Below are positions 17,732 to 27,062 of a DNA stretch of 64,000 nucleotides, piece by piece. Numbering within the stretch: position 1 is the stretch's first letter; each line of letters starts with the position of its first letter. Source of the DNA: Perkinsela sp. pyNocScin1 (lineage: Eukaryota > Euglenozoa > Kinetoplastea > Prokinetoplastida > Perkinselidae); contig CAXHTR010000008.1 of NCBI GenBank assembly GCA_964019655.1, positions 310,001 through 374,000 of the forward strand, given 5' to 3'. The translations under genes were made by a program, and so were the position numbers. The notes under the pieces were generated by a model. It was not told where the DNA came from, ran no database searches, and saw only the letters and a program-made list of their open reading frames with translations.

Positions 17732-18541
17732 TCAGTTACTCTGCCTATTACGCCACGACTTGAAATATGTCTTGCGATTTTGCTGCGCGATCTGCACGAC
17801 CCTGTCCGGGTCACTTGTCTGAGACGCGTTGAAAAACTCAAACTCCTTCCCGTCAAAGTCGCTCTGCACGCCGATAGCGCCCTCGTTTATGGTCACGTCG
17901 AACTTTTGTGCCTGGCTGCGCGTGAGCCAGTAGCTGGAGAAGCCCGGCTCGTTCGCCGCAGCGTGCTCGAGAGCCTCCCGGGCATCGCCGCGGAACTCAC
18001 CGCCGGTTCGTGCGGATTTGGGGACTTGCTCACGCTCCGCGTAGGCGCCCTGTATCTTCGCCACGTCCTCGACCTGGTCCCCGTTGAAGAGCTCAACGTG
18101 TTTCTCGCCAATAGCCACCATCACAGGCGTTGCGCCGGCTTTGATGGCTGTCTCCTTACGCTCGGCGAGGTCTTTCGTGAACCACAGATTCGACTCGAAG
18201 CCTCGGTCCAGAGATGCCCGGATGAGCGTACACAGCGTTTTGCCTCTGTACGGAATCCCTGAGGAAACTGACACATGCTGCTTGTCGAGGCACTTTTCGA
18301 GAGCTGCGCTGTTCTCCAGATCTTCGAGCCTGTAGCACTCGAGCGACTTTCCGGAGTCGTCGTGCTTGAAATGGTACGTCATGGGCTTCGCGTCGCTCTT
18401 GATGGCGAGGTTGAGCTCGGTGATCTGGTTTTTCGTGACCCATTTTGTGGAAAACTTTTCGAAGGCTTTGTTCGACTTCAGCGAGGCGCCTGAGAGCGCG
18501 AACGTGTTATTTCCAAGACGCTTGGCAATGAGCGAAAACAT
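17732..18541 (-). CDS. Mitochondrial protein with three ArdC-N-like repeats (RBP38/Tc38 type)
   Basis: 269 residues. The N-terminus, MFSLIAKRLGNNTF, looks like a mitochondrial presequence. Three tandem units follow, near residues 27-80, 93-155 and 178-245. Units two and three each have a PYRG/EFRG turn, a helix, then W(F/L)T and a strand pair ending in (E)LFNGDQ or FFNASQ. The pattern G-x-PYRG...S-x-x-W-x-T-x-x-x-A is that of the ArdC N-terminal ssDNA-binding domain of plasmids and phages. In kinetoplastids this resembles the RBP38/p38/Tc38 mitochondrial nucleic-acid-binding proteins; that link is from memory of the family. It would act on kinetoplast DNA or RNA. Confidence 0.7.
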   Translation of the reverse strand: MFSLIAKRLGNNTFALSGASLKSNKAFEKFSTKWVTKNQITELNLAIKSDAKPMTYHFKHDDSGKSLECYRLEDLENSAALEKCLDKQHVSVSSGIPYRGKTLCTLIRASLDRGFESNLWFTKDLAERKETAIKAGATPVMVAIGEKHVELFNGDQVEDVAKIQGAYAEREQVPKSARTGGEFRGDAREALEHAAANEPGFSSYWLTRSQAQKFDVTINEGAIGVQSDFDGKEFEFFNASQTSDPDRVVQIAQQNRKTYFKSWRNRQSN

Positions 18542-18672
18542 TAGATGACTGGATTTTGAAGATGAAAAATGTGAAGTATAAATGAGCTGTGCATCACCAA
18601 AGTGATGAAGAAAGCGTACGCTGCAAGTTCACTTTTCCGCTCGGGAATAATTTGAGAGTTCGCAACAGCCAC

Positions 18673-20706
18673 TTACAGCCGACTGAACGATTGAAACAAA
18701 ACAAGTCGCATGCCTTTGCGGATGGGTTCCTTTGTCGTTAGCTCGAGGCGTGAAAAGTAGAGCACCCCAGACAGCCAGAGAATCGGCGGCGTTGCAGTGG
18801 ACACAGAGTCCCTTCCCAGCTTCCGGAGACAGCTGAGATCCAGTGCTATCCACACAGGCCCCGGGGATATATCTCGGTCACGAGCATCGTCGTGCTGGCC
18901 AAAGCACCGCGTGCATGTGGAATCGCTTGCGTGCGGGCCCGACGCCTCATCATGTAGCAGCTGCAGGCATGCGCCAAGTTTGGCGGTGGTTTGCCCACCA
19001 GCTTTGCTCAAATGTGACGCCAAGCTTGCAGAAATCACTGTACCATTGCACAGCAGCCGATGCACGAGTTTCGCATACTGCAGAAAGCACATAGGAATAA
19101 CACGCCTGCCGTCGGAGAGGGGCGCGATGTGCTGCGCGCCCTCGTACGTTGTGCGGAATAAGATATCGCTGTCCTCTCCAGGCATAAAGAGCTTCGAGCT
19201 CCAGAACGAAAAAATTCGCACCCCAGCGTACGTGATAGTCTCTTTCTTTGCCTTGTAAAGAAGCGCATGCAGAACAGCGTGACAGCCCTCGCTGAGCAAA
19301 AGCACGCGCCTTGGCTTGTCGTCATGCGTCCCGTGGACGACGAAGTGCATGCCTGTGTGCGCTGTGACCTGCTCCACATCGATCCCGTAGAACCGCTCGA
19401 TGATCGCCTTCTCAGCCGCGTTTAGGGCCCGGAACCGCTTGTAGCCACCCCAGTGCGAGTACGACTTTGGGCTGAACGAGTGCCCCGCGCTCGGGCACGC
19501 CGCAGGAGACTTCTGCAGCATCGCTGTGAAGAATCCACCTGTGTTATTGACGTGCGGCAGGACCCTGCCGACGTGCGCGGGGGCCATCTGCATAGCCTCC
19601 GCAGCTCGTGCGAAGTGAAAGTCTGCGTTTTCGGGACTTTTGCTGCGGATAGCCTGCTCCAGGCGATGCACCGCTGTCGCTTCACGGGCAGCCTCAGGAA
19701 AAGTCACGGCATTGCTGAATCGAAACTCAGGTACTAGGCTTTGGATGTTTGATATCTGGACCAGTGCGGAAGCGCTTGCTTCGATTGCGCCGCGCACGAG
19801 CACGCACTCGTTTTCAATCGGATTCATGCTACACAAGCTGTACACGCAGATGCCGTCCTCGCGCAGAAGCTCCATCCCGCGGCGCAGAATCGTGCACTGC
19901 TTCTCGTGGAGCTTGAGAGCAAACGACTCGTCCCAGAGCTGCTGTATCATATTGTCCTTTCGACACGTTCCGTCGCCTGAGCACGGGACATCGCAGAGCG
20001 CCCCGTCAAATTCGATAAAACTGCTCGTGGCCCCAGAGTAGAGGCGGGGCAGCCTCGTTGCGTCGCCGTGGATGCCGAAGCTACACGGCGACTGCGCGCG
20101 CTTGAGGCGCGCTGGGAGCGTCTGGGTCGCCTTGACGCGGTCCATCTCGCAGCTCAAGAGAACGCCCCGGATCTGATCGCTCGACCGCATCAGGTCGAGC
20201 AGGTGGAGCGACTTCGAGGCTGGTGCGGCGCAGGCGTCCAGGAGGTACCAGTCGCGGTCCCGCGGGGACTTCTGCAGCTCGCGCACGAGGGCGATGCTCG
20301 GGAGCATTGACACAGACTCTTGAAACGTGATAAAGCCCGACGCGTTGAGGTCCTGGATAACCTGTTTTATGTTTGGGATATCGAAGCGATCGTTGCTACA
20401 TTCGTATGCCATGCACTCCGGTAGGATCCTGCATGGGTCGATAACAGCGAGGTCCCTTAAAAACTGCTGCACTTCTGGTCTGAGATTCGTGGCCTGTGAG
20501 AGGCGAAAGACGAGGTGCAAGGGGACTCGAAGGATTGTCAAGAACTGCTCCCAGTGCTCATTAGAGTCAGTGCTGAATAGCTCATGTAAGGCCTCCCTGT
20601 AATATTCGCAAAAGGCTGTACTCAGCTCGGTTGTGAGCGAGCGGCGCCTACTGATTCTATGCTCTCGTTCTACCTCATACTTTTCCTTTTTGCTTGATTT
20701 CTGCAT
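18673..20706 (-). CDS. NSUN2 / Trm4 tRNA (cytosine-5) methyltransferase
   Basis: 677 residues. The Rossmann SAM domain shows DACAAPASKSLHLLDLM (motif I), LCDVPCSGDGTCRKDN (motif IV, with one of the two conserved cysteines) and YSLCSMNPIENE (motif VI, with the catalytic cysteine). CSGDG-x-x-RK and the long C-terminal region are typical of NSUN2/Trm4, which makes m5C in several tRNAs. The C-terminal third (about 380-677) has the PUA-like position seen in Trm4. It is divergent from the SWIM gene across only 130 bases. Confidence 0.9.
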   Translation of the reverse strand: MQKSSKKEKYEVEREHRISRRRSLTTELSTAFCEYYREALHELFSTDSNEHWEQFLTILRVPLHLVFRLSQATNLRPEVQQFLRDLAVIDPCRILPECMAYECSNDRFDIPNIKQVIQDLNASGFITFQESVSMLPSIALVRELQKSPRDRDWYLLDACAAPASKSLHLLDLMRSSDQIRGVLLSCEMDRVKATQTLPARLKRAQSPCSFGIHGDATRLPRLYSGATSSFIEFDGALCDVPCSGDGTCRKDNMIQQLWDESFALKLHEKQCTILRRGMELLREDGICVYSLCSMNPIENECVLVRGAIEASASALVQISNIQSLVPEFRFSNAVTFPEAAREATAVHRLEQAIRSKSPENADFHFARAAEAMQMAPAHVGRVLPHVNNTGGFFTAMLQKSPAACPSAGHSFSPKSYSHWGGYKRFRALNAAEKAIIERFYGIDVEQVTAHTGMHFVVHGTHDDKPRRVLLLSEGCHAVLHALLYKAKKETITYAGVRIFSFWSSKLFMPGEDSDILFRTTYEGAQHIAPLSDGRRVIPMCFLQYAKLVHRLLCNGTVISASLASHLSKAGGQTTAKLGACLQLLHDEASGPHASDSTCTRCFGQHDDARDRDISPGPVWIALDLSCLRKLGRDSVSTATPPILWLSGVLYFSRLELTTKEPIRKGMRLVLFQSFSRL

Positions 20707-20810
20707 TGAATGGTACTATCAAGAAAAAACGGGCTGGTGACTTAATTGATATGCACTCCTTCAGTCAAGAAGTAAGACGCAAGTCGAATGTTCTGCCACC
20801 AGTAGAATTT

Positions 20811-20832
20811 GTACTCTATTTTTTATGATTAG
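20811..20832 (+). promoter_or_regulatory. Trans-splice acceptor in a divergent 130-base spacer
   Basis: The tract ACTCTATTTTTTATGATTAG has AG at 20831-20832, just before ATG 20837. The spacer 20707-20836 is shared with the divergent NSUN2 gene, so it should also hold transcription start signals. I see no recognisable core element. Confidence 0.5.
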
Positions 20833-20836
20833 TAAA

Positions 20837-21958
20837 ATGGACGAGCGCGCTTTGCACCTCTTTGACCTCATTGATGCGGGACATGACTCCGATGATGCAT
20901 CGCTCCACATGCAAAACGTATTGTCTGACCTTGGGCAGGCGGCCAATATTGAGCCTTCGGCCAGATCACGATCGGTTCACAATGTACTGACTGAAATCTA
21001 CGACTACAACCAGCAGCGGCATTCGAACAATATGAAAACCATCGATGCGTACAACAGAAAGCTATTTCGTTACCTCGAAGCAACATATGAAATACTCAGC
21101 ACTCCAGAGTCATCAGATTCCGGCCTGCTTGCCAAGCTTCAGGAGCACCGCGATGCGCTTCGTGAAATGAGTCGCACTTCGATTGAAAGGCCGAACCTCA
21201 CTCTGAGCCAAATCCACATCCTGCGTTCCTTATGCCCGCACACGATTGCAAAAGCCTTCAGTTACATTGATGATGCATGTCGTGCGGAGTGCATAAGTGA
21301 CCTAGTGAGCCCAAAAGTGTACAATCCAATTTCTCGAGTGATCCACCATCTGGAAATTCAGCAGTGGGAGAATAATCCACTCTATAACCTTTTTCAAGAC
21401 AGAGATGTCCTCAATCAGGCGATAAGGAAGCTCAGAGAAGAGGGTCTGCGCTTCGTGCTTGTGCCGGGCGAGACTTGCTTCGGCGAAAATTTTCTCGTTA
21501 CATCGCAAACAAAGGCGAGGAAAAAGCGTAGCGAAAGCCAAAGGGCATCCACGAATAATGTCCTGAGTGCATTGCCTTTCGAGAGATGTGCATATGCGTG
21601 TCTCGGAGCATCTTACTGCCACTGCACTGCGTTCTACCATCAAGTTCTGATTGGCACACCGGGGCCAAGGGGCCATCATGTCGAACACGGCGCAGAGCAA
21701 ATCACACGGTCGCCCGCAGCAGCCAATGAATTTCAACATGACCTATTTTGCAAGCATACGCTTGCTGTACAGCTTCTACTAGCCATGACATCAGCGCCGA
21801 CGCTAAGCTCGATGCTAGATGTGCGGTGCTTCTGTTTGAATTACACAAACATATCCTCTACACTCCCGGGGGAATTCTGCACCGCTGCATGCTACTTCTC
21901 TCACGGTATCGCTGTGCCAGCTGACCAGTACATGAAGATCATTACATATGGTAAATGA
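20837..21958 (+). CDS. SWIM zinc-finger protein, ZSWIM7/Sws1-like
   Basis: 373 residues from ATG 20837. In the second half (about 250-320) is a SWIM finger: YACLGASYCHCTAFYHQVL, then FCKHTLAVQLLLAM after a long loop. This matches the ZSWIM7/Sws1 form CLxxxxYCxCxAFxxxVL...CKHxLAVxL (C-x-C...C-x-H). ZSWIM7 is about 140 residues; this protein has a long helical N-terminus (1-200) that I do not recognise. Sws1 proteins partner RAD51 paralogues in Shu-type complexes. The N-terminal start is supported by the acceptor AG at 20831. Confidence 0.65.
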   Translation: MDERALHLFDLIDAGHDSDDASLHMQNVLSDLGQAANIEPSARSRSVHNVLTEIYDYNQQRHSNNMKTIDAYNRKLFRYLEATYEILSTPESSDSGLLAKLQEHRDALREMSRTSIERPNLTLSQIHILRSLCPHTIAKAFSYIDDACRAECISDLVSPKVYNPISRVIHHLEIQQWENNPLYNLFQDRDVLNQAIRKLREEGLRFVLVPGETCFGENFLVTSQTKARKKRSESQRASTNNVLSALPFERCAYACLGASYCHCTAFYHQVLIGTPGPRGHHVEHGAEQITRSPAAANEFQHDLFCKHTLAVQLLLAMTSAPTLSSMLDVRCFCLNYTNISSTLPGEFCTAACYFSHGIAVPADQYMKIITYGK

Positions 21959-22087
21959 GGACGCGTGGTATCCCTGTCATATTTTCTGTTTCGAAGAGAT
22001 CTCGAAAACTTCTGCATGAAACACTACTAGTGTCTTATCTTTGTGATAAAAAGTAAAATGTTTCACGCTAGCTCTTCAATTTTAAAT

Positions 22088-22110
22088 ATTTGCATGGAAA
22101 GCATGCAAAT
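22088..22110. repeat. Perfect 9-base inverted repeat in convergent spacer
   Basis: ATTTGCATG, loop GAAAG, CATGCAAAT. It lies between the convergent SWIM and EXO1 genes (spacer 21959-22216), where transcripts of both strands end. It could fold as a hairpin in either transcript. Confidence 0.55.
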
Positions 22111-22216
22111 CTCTAACAGCCCTATTGCTTTCAAAGGAACATCAACCCAATCACCCTAAAACGCAAAAAGAAATTATCAGAATCAGAGCTTTCCAGCATG
22201 CGATATCAGGGCTTAA

Positions 22217-23788
22217 TCAGGTATTTTGATTCAAAATTTGCTCGATCTGCTCGATGGGCTTTGCCTCCAGCTGCTCATGAGTCATAGCATGACCTGTATA
22301 CTGTGCATCCATGCATCGCGCGATCTTTCGCACGGCAATATCGACACACTCGGCCGAGCGGAATCGGGAGCTATCAAGATTCTCGGCATCCTCCGATGAG
22401 AAAGTAGTTTTCTGCGTATCTGAGGGACTTGCGCTGTTTGGCTCTTTGTTTTCACGTGGAACACAATCATCAGTAATGATGACGTACTCCCTTAATTCAG
22501 CTTGTGATACCTGACTTGATACTCGCTGCTTACCGATCTCTGACTCTTGCCTTTTCAGCTTGAAAAAGCGCGAAACAACCTTGATTCCACTTTCAGACTT
22601 TTTCTCGACCTTACGGCTTTCTTGCATATTTTGATCTGATTGGGATAAAATTATCTCATTCAATGATCGTTTACGCGATAGGGAGGACATGACAGATTTT
22701 TCCGGTATTTTCTTCGGCCCACTTTGAAAAAAATCTGTTATTCGTTTTCTAGAAGTGGCAAGCGCTTTGTACACATCAAGTGTATGCGGGTCGATCTGAA
22801 TGTCCTCACACATCGACTTCGATACACGATCATCGAAAAGCTTTCCTATGAGCTCTTCTTTCTCGGATTTCTTTCCGAGGGCGCTAAAATGCACAGTTGT
22901 TTGACGTGATGGGTCATAGACGATGTGGTGCAGGAAGCAATGCATAGCTTTCTCGAAGTTTATCGCGTATTCATCCAGAGATTCTTGGGAATATGCGTTT
23001 TTGGGATCACTAGCAAGGGCACCAATTATGTCTTTGATGTTGCAGAATTTCGACACGAGCCTGGATGCTTTTCGCACTCCAATGCCATTCAACGATGGGA
23101 GATAATCGCATCCAGAGAGTATGCACATAGAGATGAACTGTATATACTCGAAATCCTTGAAGCCGACGGCAGAAGCGAGATGTTTTCGCGCCTCCTCATA
23201 GCGCTGCTCGATGGCATAGCCACTGCGATCGAATTTATACCACACGACGGGCGTACCATAGACAAGGAGATCGCTGTCCTCCGTAATCACCACATCCACG
23301 AGCTTTTCGCGAGCCAAGAACGCGAGCTGTGCGTCTGCTTCGTAAGGTGATACTATGCACGTTACACCCATGGACCGGATCTCCTGTATGACCGAAAATG
23401 CAAGCTCGGAAGTTACCAAAATGCTTTGTGTCAGGAGTGGTATCGCACCTTCCGTATCACCACAGTGGTAGAGGCGAAGGCCTTTCTGTAAATTAAGGTC
23501 TCTCGTCTGTGCACGCTGTTTGTTCGTTTCTTCTTTCATTGGAATATCACGACCATCGAAGATCATGATTGGTGTGCAACCAGCATCCAATAGAAGGTTT
23601 ACGCGTGATATCATGTAATCGATATATTTTCGCGTGGGCTGTTTGTGAACGAGCTCAATAGCGCAAGTCGTAATCGCTTTGTGTAGCCAGCAGTAAGAAT
23701 CAACCGCGACTCTTTTCCCTTTGAGCTTTGAAGCATGAACTCTATGCTCAGTTTCTTTTAAATTTCGAAGCAAGCATTTAATCCCCAT
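22217..23788 (-). CDS. EXO1: Exonuclease 1 (Rad2/XPG family)
   Basis: 523 residues from ATG 23788 (MGIKCLLRNLKE); the acceptor AG on the - strand is at 23812-23811. The XPG-N block has VDSYCWLH with the first catalytic Asp, and IMIFDGRDIPMKEET. The XPG-I block has SPYEADAQLAFL and ITEDSDLL. The helix-hairpin-helix has SGCDYLPSLNGIGVRKA. The XPG-N block begins MGI and leads directly to the I domain without a long spacer, as in EXO1 rather than XPG. The disordered C-terminal tail carries a PIP-like KRITDFF at about 347-353. EXO1 resects DNA ends and works in mismatch repair. Confidence 0.92.
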   Translation of the reverse strand: MGIKCLLRNLKETEHRVHASKLKGKRVAVDSYCWLHKAITTCAIELVHKQPTRKYIDYMISRVNLLLDAGCTPIMIFDGRDIPMKEETNKQRAQTRDLNLQKGLRLYHCGDTEGAIPLLTQSILVTSELAFSVIQEIRSMGVTCIVSPYEADAQLAFLAREKLVDVVITEDSDLLVYGTPVVWYKFDRSGYAIEQRYEEARKHLASAVGFKDFEYIQFISMCILSGCDYLPSLNGIGVRKASRLVSKFCNIKDIIGALASDPKNAYSQESLDEYAINFEKAMHCFLHHIVYDPSRQTTVHFSALGKKSEKEELIGKLFDDRVSKSMCEDIQIDPHTLDVYKALATSRKRITDFFQSGPKKIPEKSVMSSLSRKRSLNEIILSQSDQNMQESRKVEKKSESGIKVVSRFFKLKRQESEIGKQRVSSQVSQAELREYVIITDDCVPRENKEPNSASPSDTQKTTFSSEDAENLDSSRFRSAECVDIAVRKIARCMDAQYTGHAMTHEQLEAKPIEQIEQILNQNT

Positions 23789-23927
23789 TGATATTGAGTA
23801 TTCTTCGAAACTTAAGGACAAAACTATCATTATGTATCAGTTCTTCGTATTGAATCCCTTTACGTGAAAATCACAAAAATCCACTACTCGGCCGTATTAA
23901 CGGATGCATAGCGAATGTCGGAGAGAG

Positions 23928-24518
23928 CTAAAACTTTGCACCTTGCACTTGTAAAATGGAAACAATCAGGGCAAAAATACCGAATGCGCTGGCAAATATC
24001 TCCATGATCAAAAATTTGATGAACAGATTAGAATTAGCAGCATCTCCTATGGCACATGCCGAACCCAAGATACCGATCGACACACCACAAGCAAGAGATC
24101 CAAGGCCGATAGTGAGCCCTGAACAGAATATTAGATACCCACTGATCTTCGTCTGATCATGAAGAATAACACCACTTTGCGTCATTAGGAACATTCTATC
24201 ACTGTGTTCCATCTTTGAGCACTGTATGATGGCCATTATGATTCCGTATATTGCAACTGCTTCGCAAAAAATGATCGATATCAAATTCTTTGCGCTGATA
24301 TGTGGAGCTTGAACGGAAGCACCAGCAATAGATGCTCCAGCGGTGAAAATGCCCCAAGCTGCACCGAGAATAGACAACCCTATTGAAGCTGCACATCCTA
24401 TCGCACCGTATGCAAACGGGCTAATGTCGTGCAGAGTTTCCCAAAATTCTTGAGAGAATTTTGCAATCACGATGATACACGCCAGCAGTATCACCAGATA
24501 CGATCCAATCGTCATCAT
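23928..24518 (-). CDS. VMA16: V-type ATPase proteolipid subunit c'' (Vma16)
   Basis: 196 residues, nearly all hydrophobic. An N-terminal extra helix (IGSYLVILLACIIVIAKF) precedes two ATP-synt_C repeats, with GAIGCAASIGLSILGAAWGI, QAPHISAKNLISIIFCEAVAIYG and GLGSLACGVSIGILG. The proton-carrying Glu is in the CEAVAIYG helix, about residue 87. The two-repeat form with an extra N-terminal helix is that of c'' rather than c or c'. It sits in the V0 rotor of acidic organelles. Confidence 0.9.
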   Translation of the reverse strand: MMTIGSYLVILLACIIVIAKFSQEFWETLHDISPFAYGAIGCAASIGLSILGAAWGIFTAGASIAGASVQAPHISAKNLISIIFCEAVAIYGIIMAIIQCSKMEHSDRMFLMTQSGVILHDQTKISGYLIFCSGLTIGLGSLACGVSIGILGSACAIGDAANSNLFIKFLIMEIFASAFGIFALIVSILQVQGAKF

Positions 24519-24590
24519 GATTCAGACAATATCATATTTAAAGGGTACAGTTGAATCAGCCATGGGTAAATTTCAAAAGCAGATTAAGAC

Positions 24591-26120
24591 TTAGAAGAAT
24601 GAATCAAGCATAGCTGTCAGCTTTCCGCAGGATTGTACGTTGTCCAGCATAAGCTCACTGTCTTTCTCGATACTTTGAATAATCATGCTGATTTTCGAGC
24701 TCTTTACGATTTCCTCGCTATAAATTTCGCAAATTACTTCTATAGTCGTTACCATAAGTAAGCATCTGCCTCTGTGCCTCATATGAGTAGTGAGATAGAT
24801 GAAGAAGCGAATGAGATATTTTTCATTCCACGCGGACAGTGCGATTCGAAGCGCTTTCCGCCGCAGCAGCTCTTCGATAATTGCGTAAAGTAGCTCATCA
24901 GCATTGTCTCTCTTCTTTTCAAAATCATCGAGCGCGGCAATCAGTGCTTTTCGATAGCTAAAAGCACGGAGATAAGCATCAGCTTTTGTTTGCTCCGATC
25001 GCGCATGTCTTAAGCGAGGTCCGAGAGGCTTTGACCAATGACTTTGCAACTTTCCATCATCAAGATTAACCTGAGATGAATGCAGATTTTGGATGATTTT
25101 TCTCGTCAGCTTGCCATTTTCATGCCCTATCGAAATTTCCGATCCATCTTCTACACAACCTAAGCTGGATATACCCAATAGCGACTCATGAGATACGAAT
25201 ATCGGCTGTAAATTATCTGTGCAATGTACAACAACTCTGCCATCGAGTCCTCCCGAGATAATGCGGCTTCCATTTTTTGCGAAGCAGAAATCGCTCAAGG
25301 CTTTCGCGTGTGGCTGAGACGTACGCATGCAGAAAGTGCTAGGGTGATTGCTTGTATCTGCTGATGCACCAGAACCTAAATTTCGGATATCAAATAACTG
25401 TAGGTGACCCGATGATGTGCCACACGCAATGTGAAAATATGACATGTTCGGCACAAATTTGATTTTGTATAGTGCACAATTAGTTGTATCCACACCTGCT
25501 TTACAAGAAAGAACAGCATTCTTCTCACGCAAATCCCATAGTTTGATGAAGCCGCTACCACAACCTGTCGCTAGCATATCATCGTGCTCCATCGACGCAC
25601 ATCCCGAAAAAATGGTATCATCATGGGCATCGTTAAAATCATGAATAGTCTGTTCAGTAGCGAGGCTTGAAAGACAAACCTTTCTATCCACACCCCAAGA
25701 AGCGATCTGAACCCGACTGCTGGTGAATGTTGCCCCCGTAGCAGAGCCGTTGTGGCATCTGAACGCCCTAAGAACTTTACCCCGTGTATCGATCACCTCA
25801 AATTTACCTTTATCGCCGACTGTGTACACAATTAAAGAGCCGTCAGATCTGAATTCGGCACTATTGTAAGAATGTGGTGTATTTGATCGAAAAATTGTTT
25901 CTTTCGCGTCATAAACATTCATGCTTTCCATTTCATTATTCCAGCTTACCAAGAGAGATTGGTTAGCGTCATTTGAGTACTTGATGGACACCACTCTTCC
26001 CTTTTTCAACCTTTCTTCAAGAACTTTCATGGATGAATACGTATTGTGCTCGTCTTTTAGAGTAGAGCTGAGTGTGCTCGGAGAGCCCCAGCTACGGCCT
26101 TGAAGAGGCCGATAATCCAT
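24591..26120 (-). CDS. UTP15: UTP15, U3 snoRNP (t-UTP) WD40 protein
   Basis: 509 residues. N-terminal WD40 blades cover about 40-330 (IKLWDLREKNAVL, LQLFDIRNLGS, ISGGLDGRVVVH). A UTP15 C-terminal domain begins GPRLRHARSEQTKADAYLRAFSY... and continues KALIAALDD and ELLRRKALRIALSAWNE. The motif LRxFxYxxALxAALD...ELxRRxxLRxAL is specific to UTP15. It is part of the t-UTP/UtpA complex of the small-subunit processome in the nucleolus. It is divergent from RAMP4 across a 631-base spacer. Confidence 0.85.
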   Translation of the reverse strand: MDYRPLQGRSWGSPSTLSSTLKDEHNTYSSMKVLEERLKKGRVVSIKYSNDANQSLLVSWNNEMESMNVYDAKETIFRSNTPHSYNSAEFRSDGSLIVYTVGDKGKFEVIDTRGKVLRAFRCHNGSATGATFTSSRVQIASWGVDRKVCLSSLATEQTIHDFNDAHDDTIFSGCASMEHDDMLATGCGSGFIKLWDLREKNAVLSCKAGVDTTNCALYKIKFVPNMSYFHIACGTSSGHLQLFDIRNLGSGASADTSNHPSTFCMRTSQPHAKALSDFCFAKNGSRIISGGLDGRVVVHCTDNLQPIFVSHESLLGISSLGCVEDGSEISIGHENGKLTRKIIQNLHSSQVNLDDGKLQSHWSKPLGPRLRHARSEQTKADAYLRAFSYRKALIAALDDFEKKRDNADELLYAIIEELLRRKALRIALSAWNEKYLIRFFIYLTTHMRHRGRCLLMVTTIEVICEIYSEEIVKSSKISMIIQSIEKDSELMLDNVQSCGKLTAMLDSFF

Positions 26121-26751
26121 AGAATGAAAGGAAAAGTTTTACAAAAAACGATTGGAATTTCATAGACAAGCTGATCAAGTAATGCATACTTTATAGCTAC
26201 AAGTCCAGCTAAGATCGGCCTTTCACTTGCTCATTCCCCTAGCCTTCCAAGAAAGACACAGAGGACCCAAACGAAGCAGCTTCTGGGCGTATCCACCATA
26301 TAGCCTTATCACATAAATTATGAGTATAGTTCTTTAGTATGTTTGATAACTATGTGAAACAGGGATGTAAGGGCAGCAATGGCTGACGCGAACGAAATGA
26401 ATTTTCTTCAACATCAGATCAAGGTGAATACCGCATTGGTTAATTTAATTGGCATCTTCGCTTGACTAGATTTAAAAAGATGCGTTTTCCTTAGGGTGAT
26501 TTCTCATTCGAAAGAATGATTGATTATTAAATGTAAATTGGAGAATGGCATGAAATTTTCGACCCTTCGATAGCCTCAAATATTTTACTTCTGGGCGCAT
26601 CTTTTGATACTTTATAGCTCCTCTGCCATACAGCTGCATTGACTGACTGGAATTTACCAAATGTATCGGGCTTGTGAGTAATGAGATAAAGATTAAAGAT
26701 TACATTAGAAGTATGCATCAATCTTATTAGAGTTCACTAACATTTAGTCAT
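26121..26751 (+). other. Divergent strand-switch spacer
   Basis: 631 bases between the 5' ends of UTP15 (-) and RAMP4 (+), the longest spacer in the window. In kinetoplastids divergent switches are where polycistronic transcription starts, so this is a candidate start region by inference. A 28-codon frame (26379-26465, + strand) ending in VNLIGIFA is present but has no support. No tRNA or repeat is seen. Confidence 0.5.
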
Positions 26752-26955
26752 ATGCCAAGCACAGCATCTAGCATACGATCAAAGAAGGTCGAGAAACACC
26801 AAAGCCATATTGGAAAAAGGATTCCTAGCCATTCAGGGGCCCGAAAGTTTTCTGGAAGCAAGATTATCCTAGCATTACTTATCTTCGTTGTAATAGGATC
26901 AGCAATACTTCAGCTGTATCAAGGGCTTTTAGGAAACACTGATGCATTTGATTAG
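26752..26955 (+). CDS. RAMP4/SERP1 (Ysy6), ER translocon-associated protein
   Basis: 67 residues; an acceptor AG is at 26746-26747. A basic N-terminus is followed by one C-terminal transmembrane helix: KIILALLIFVVIGSAILQLY. The LFIFVVCGSAIFQ-type core is characteristic of RAMP4, a tail-anchored protein of the ER membrane. It sits at the Sec61 translocon. Length fits the family (about 66). Confidence 0.85.
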   Translation: MPSTASSIRSKKVEKHQSHIGKRIPSHSGARKFSGSKIILALLIFVVIGSAILQLYQGLLGNTDAFD

Positions 26956-27062
26956 GCGCTCCAAGGGACGCACATACAATATTTGGACACCCTCGATTAG
27001 GTCAGTAGCTTGTTGTTATCAAGATAATATCCTATTGTCATGTTCACTTTGCATGATTCATT

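Noticed and set aside
26379-26465. 28-codon + strand frame in the divergent spacer
   Set aside because: Too short to separate from chance; no acceptor tract directly before it and no family match.
26472-26721. Two overlapping small - strand frames in the UTP15-RAMP4 spacer
   Set aside because: Low-information sequence and no acceptor; likely chance frames.
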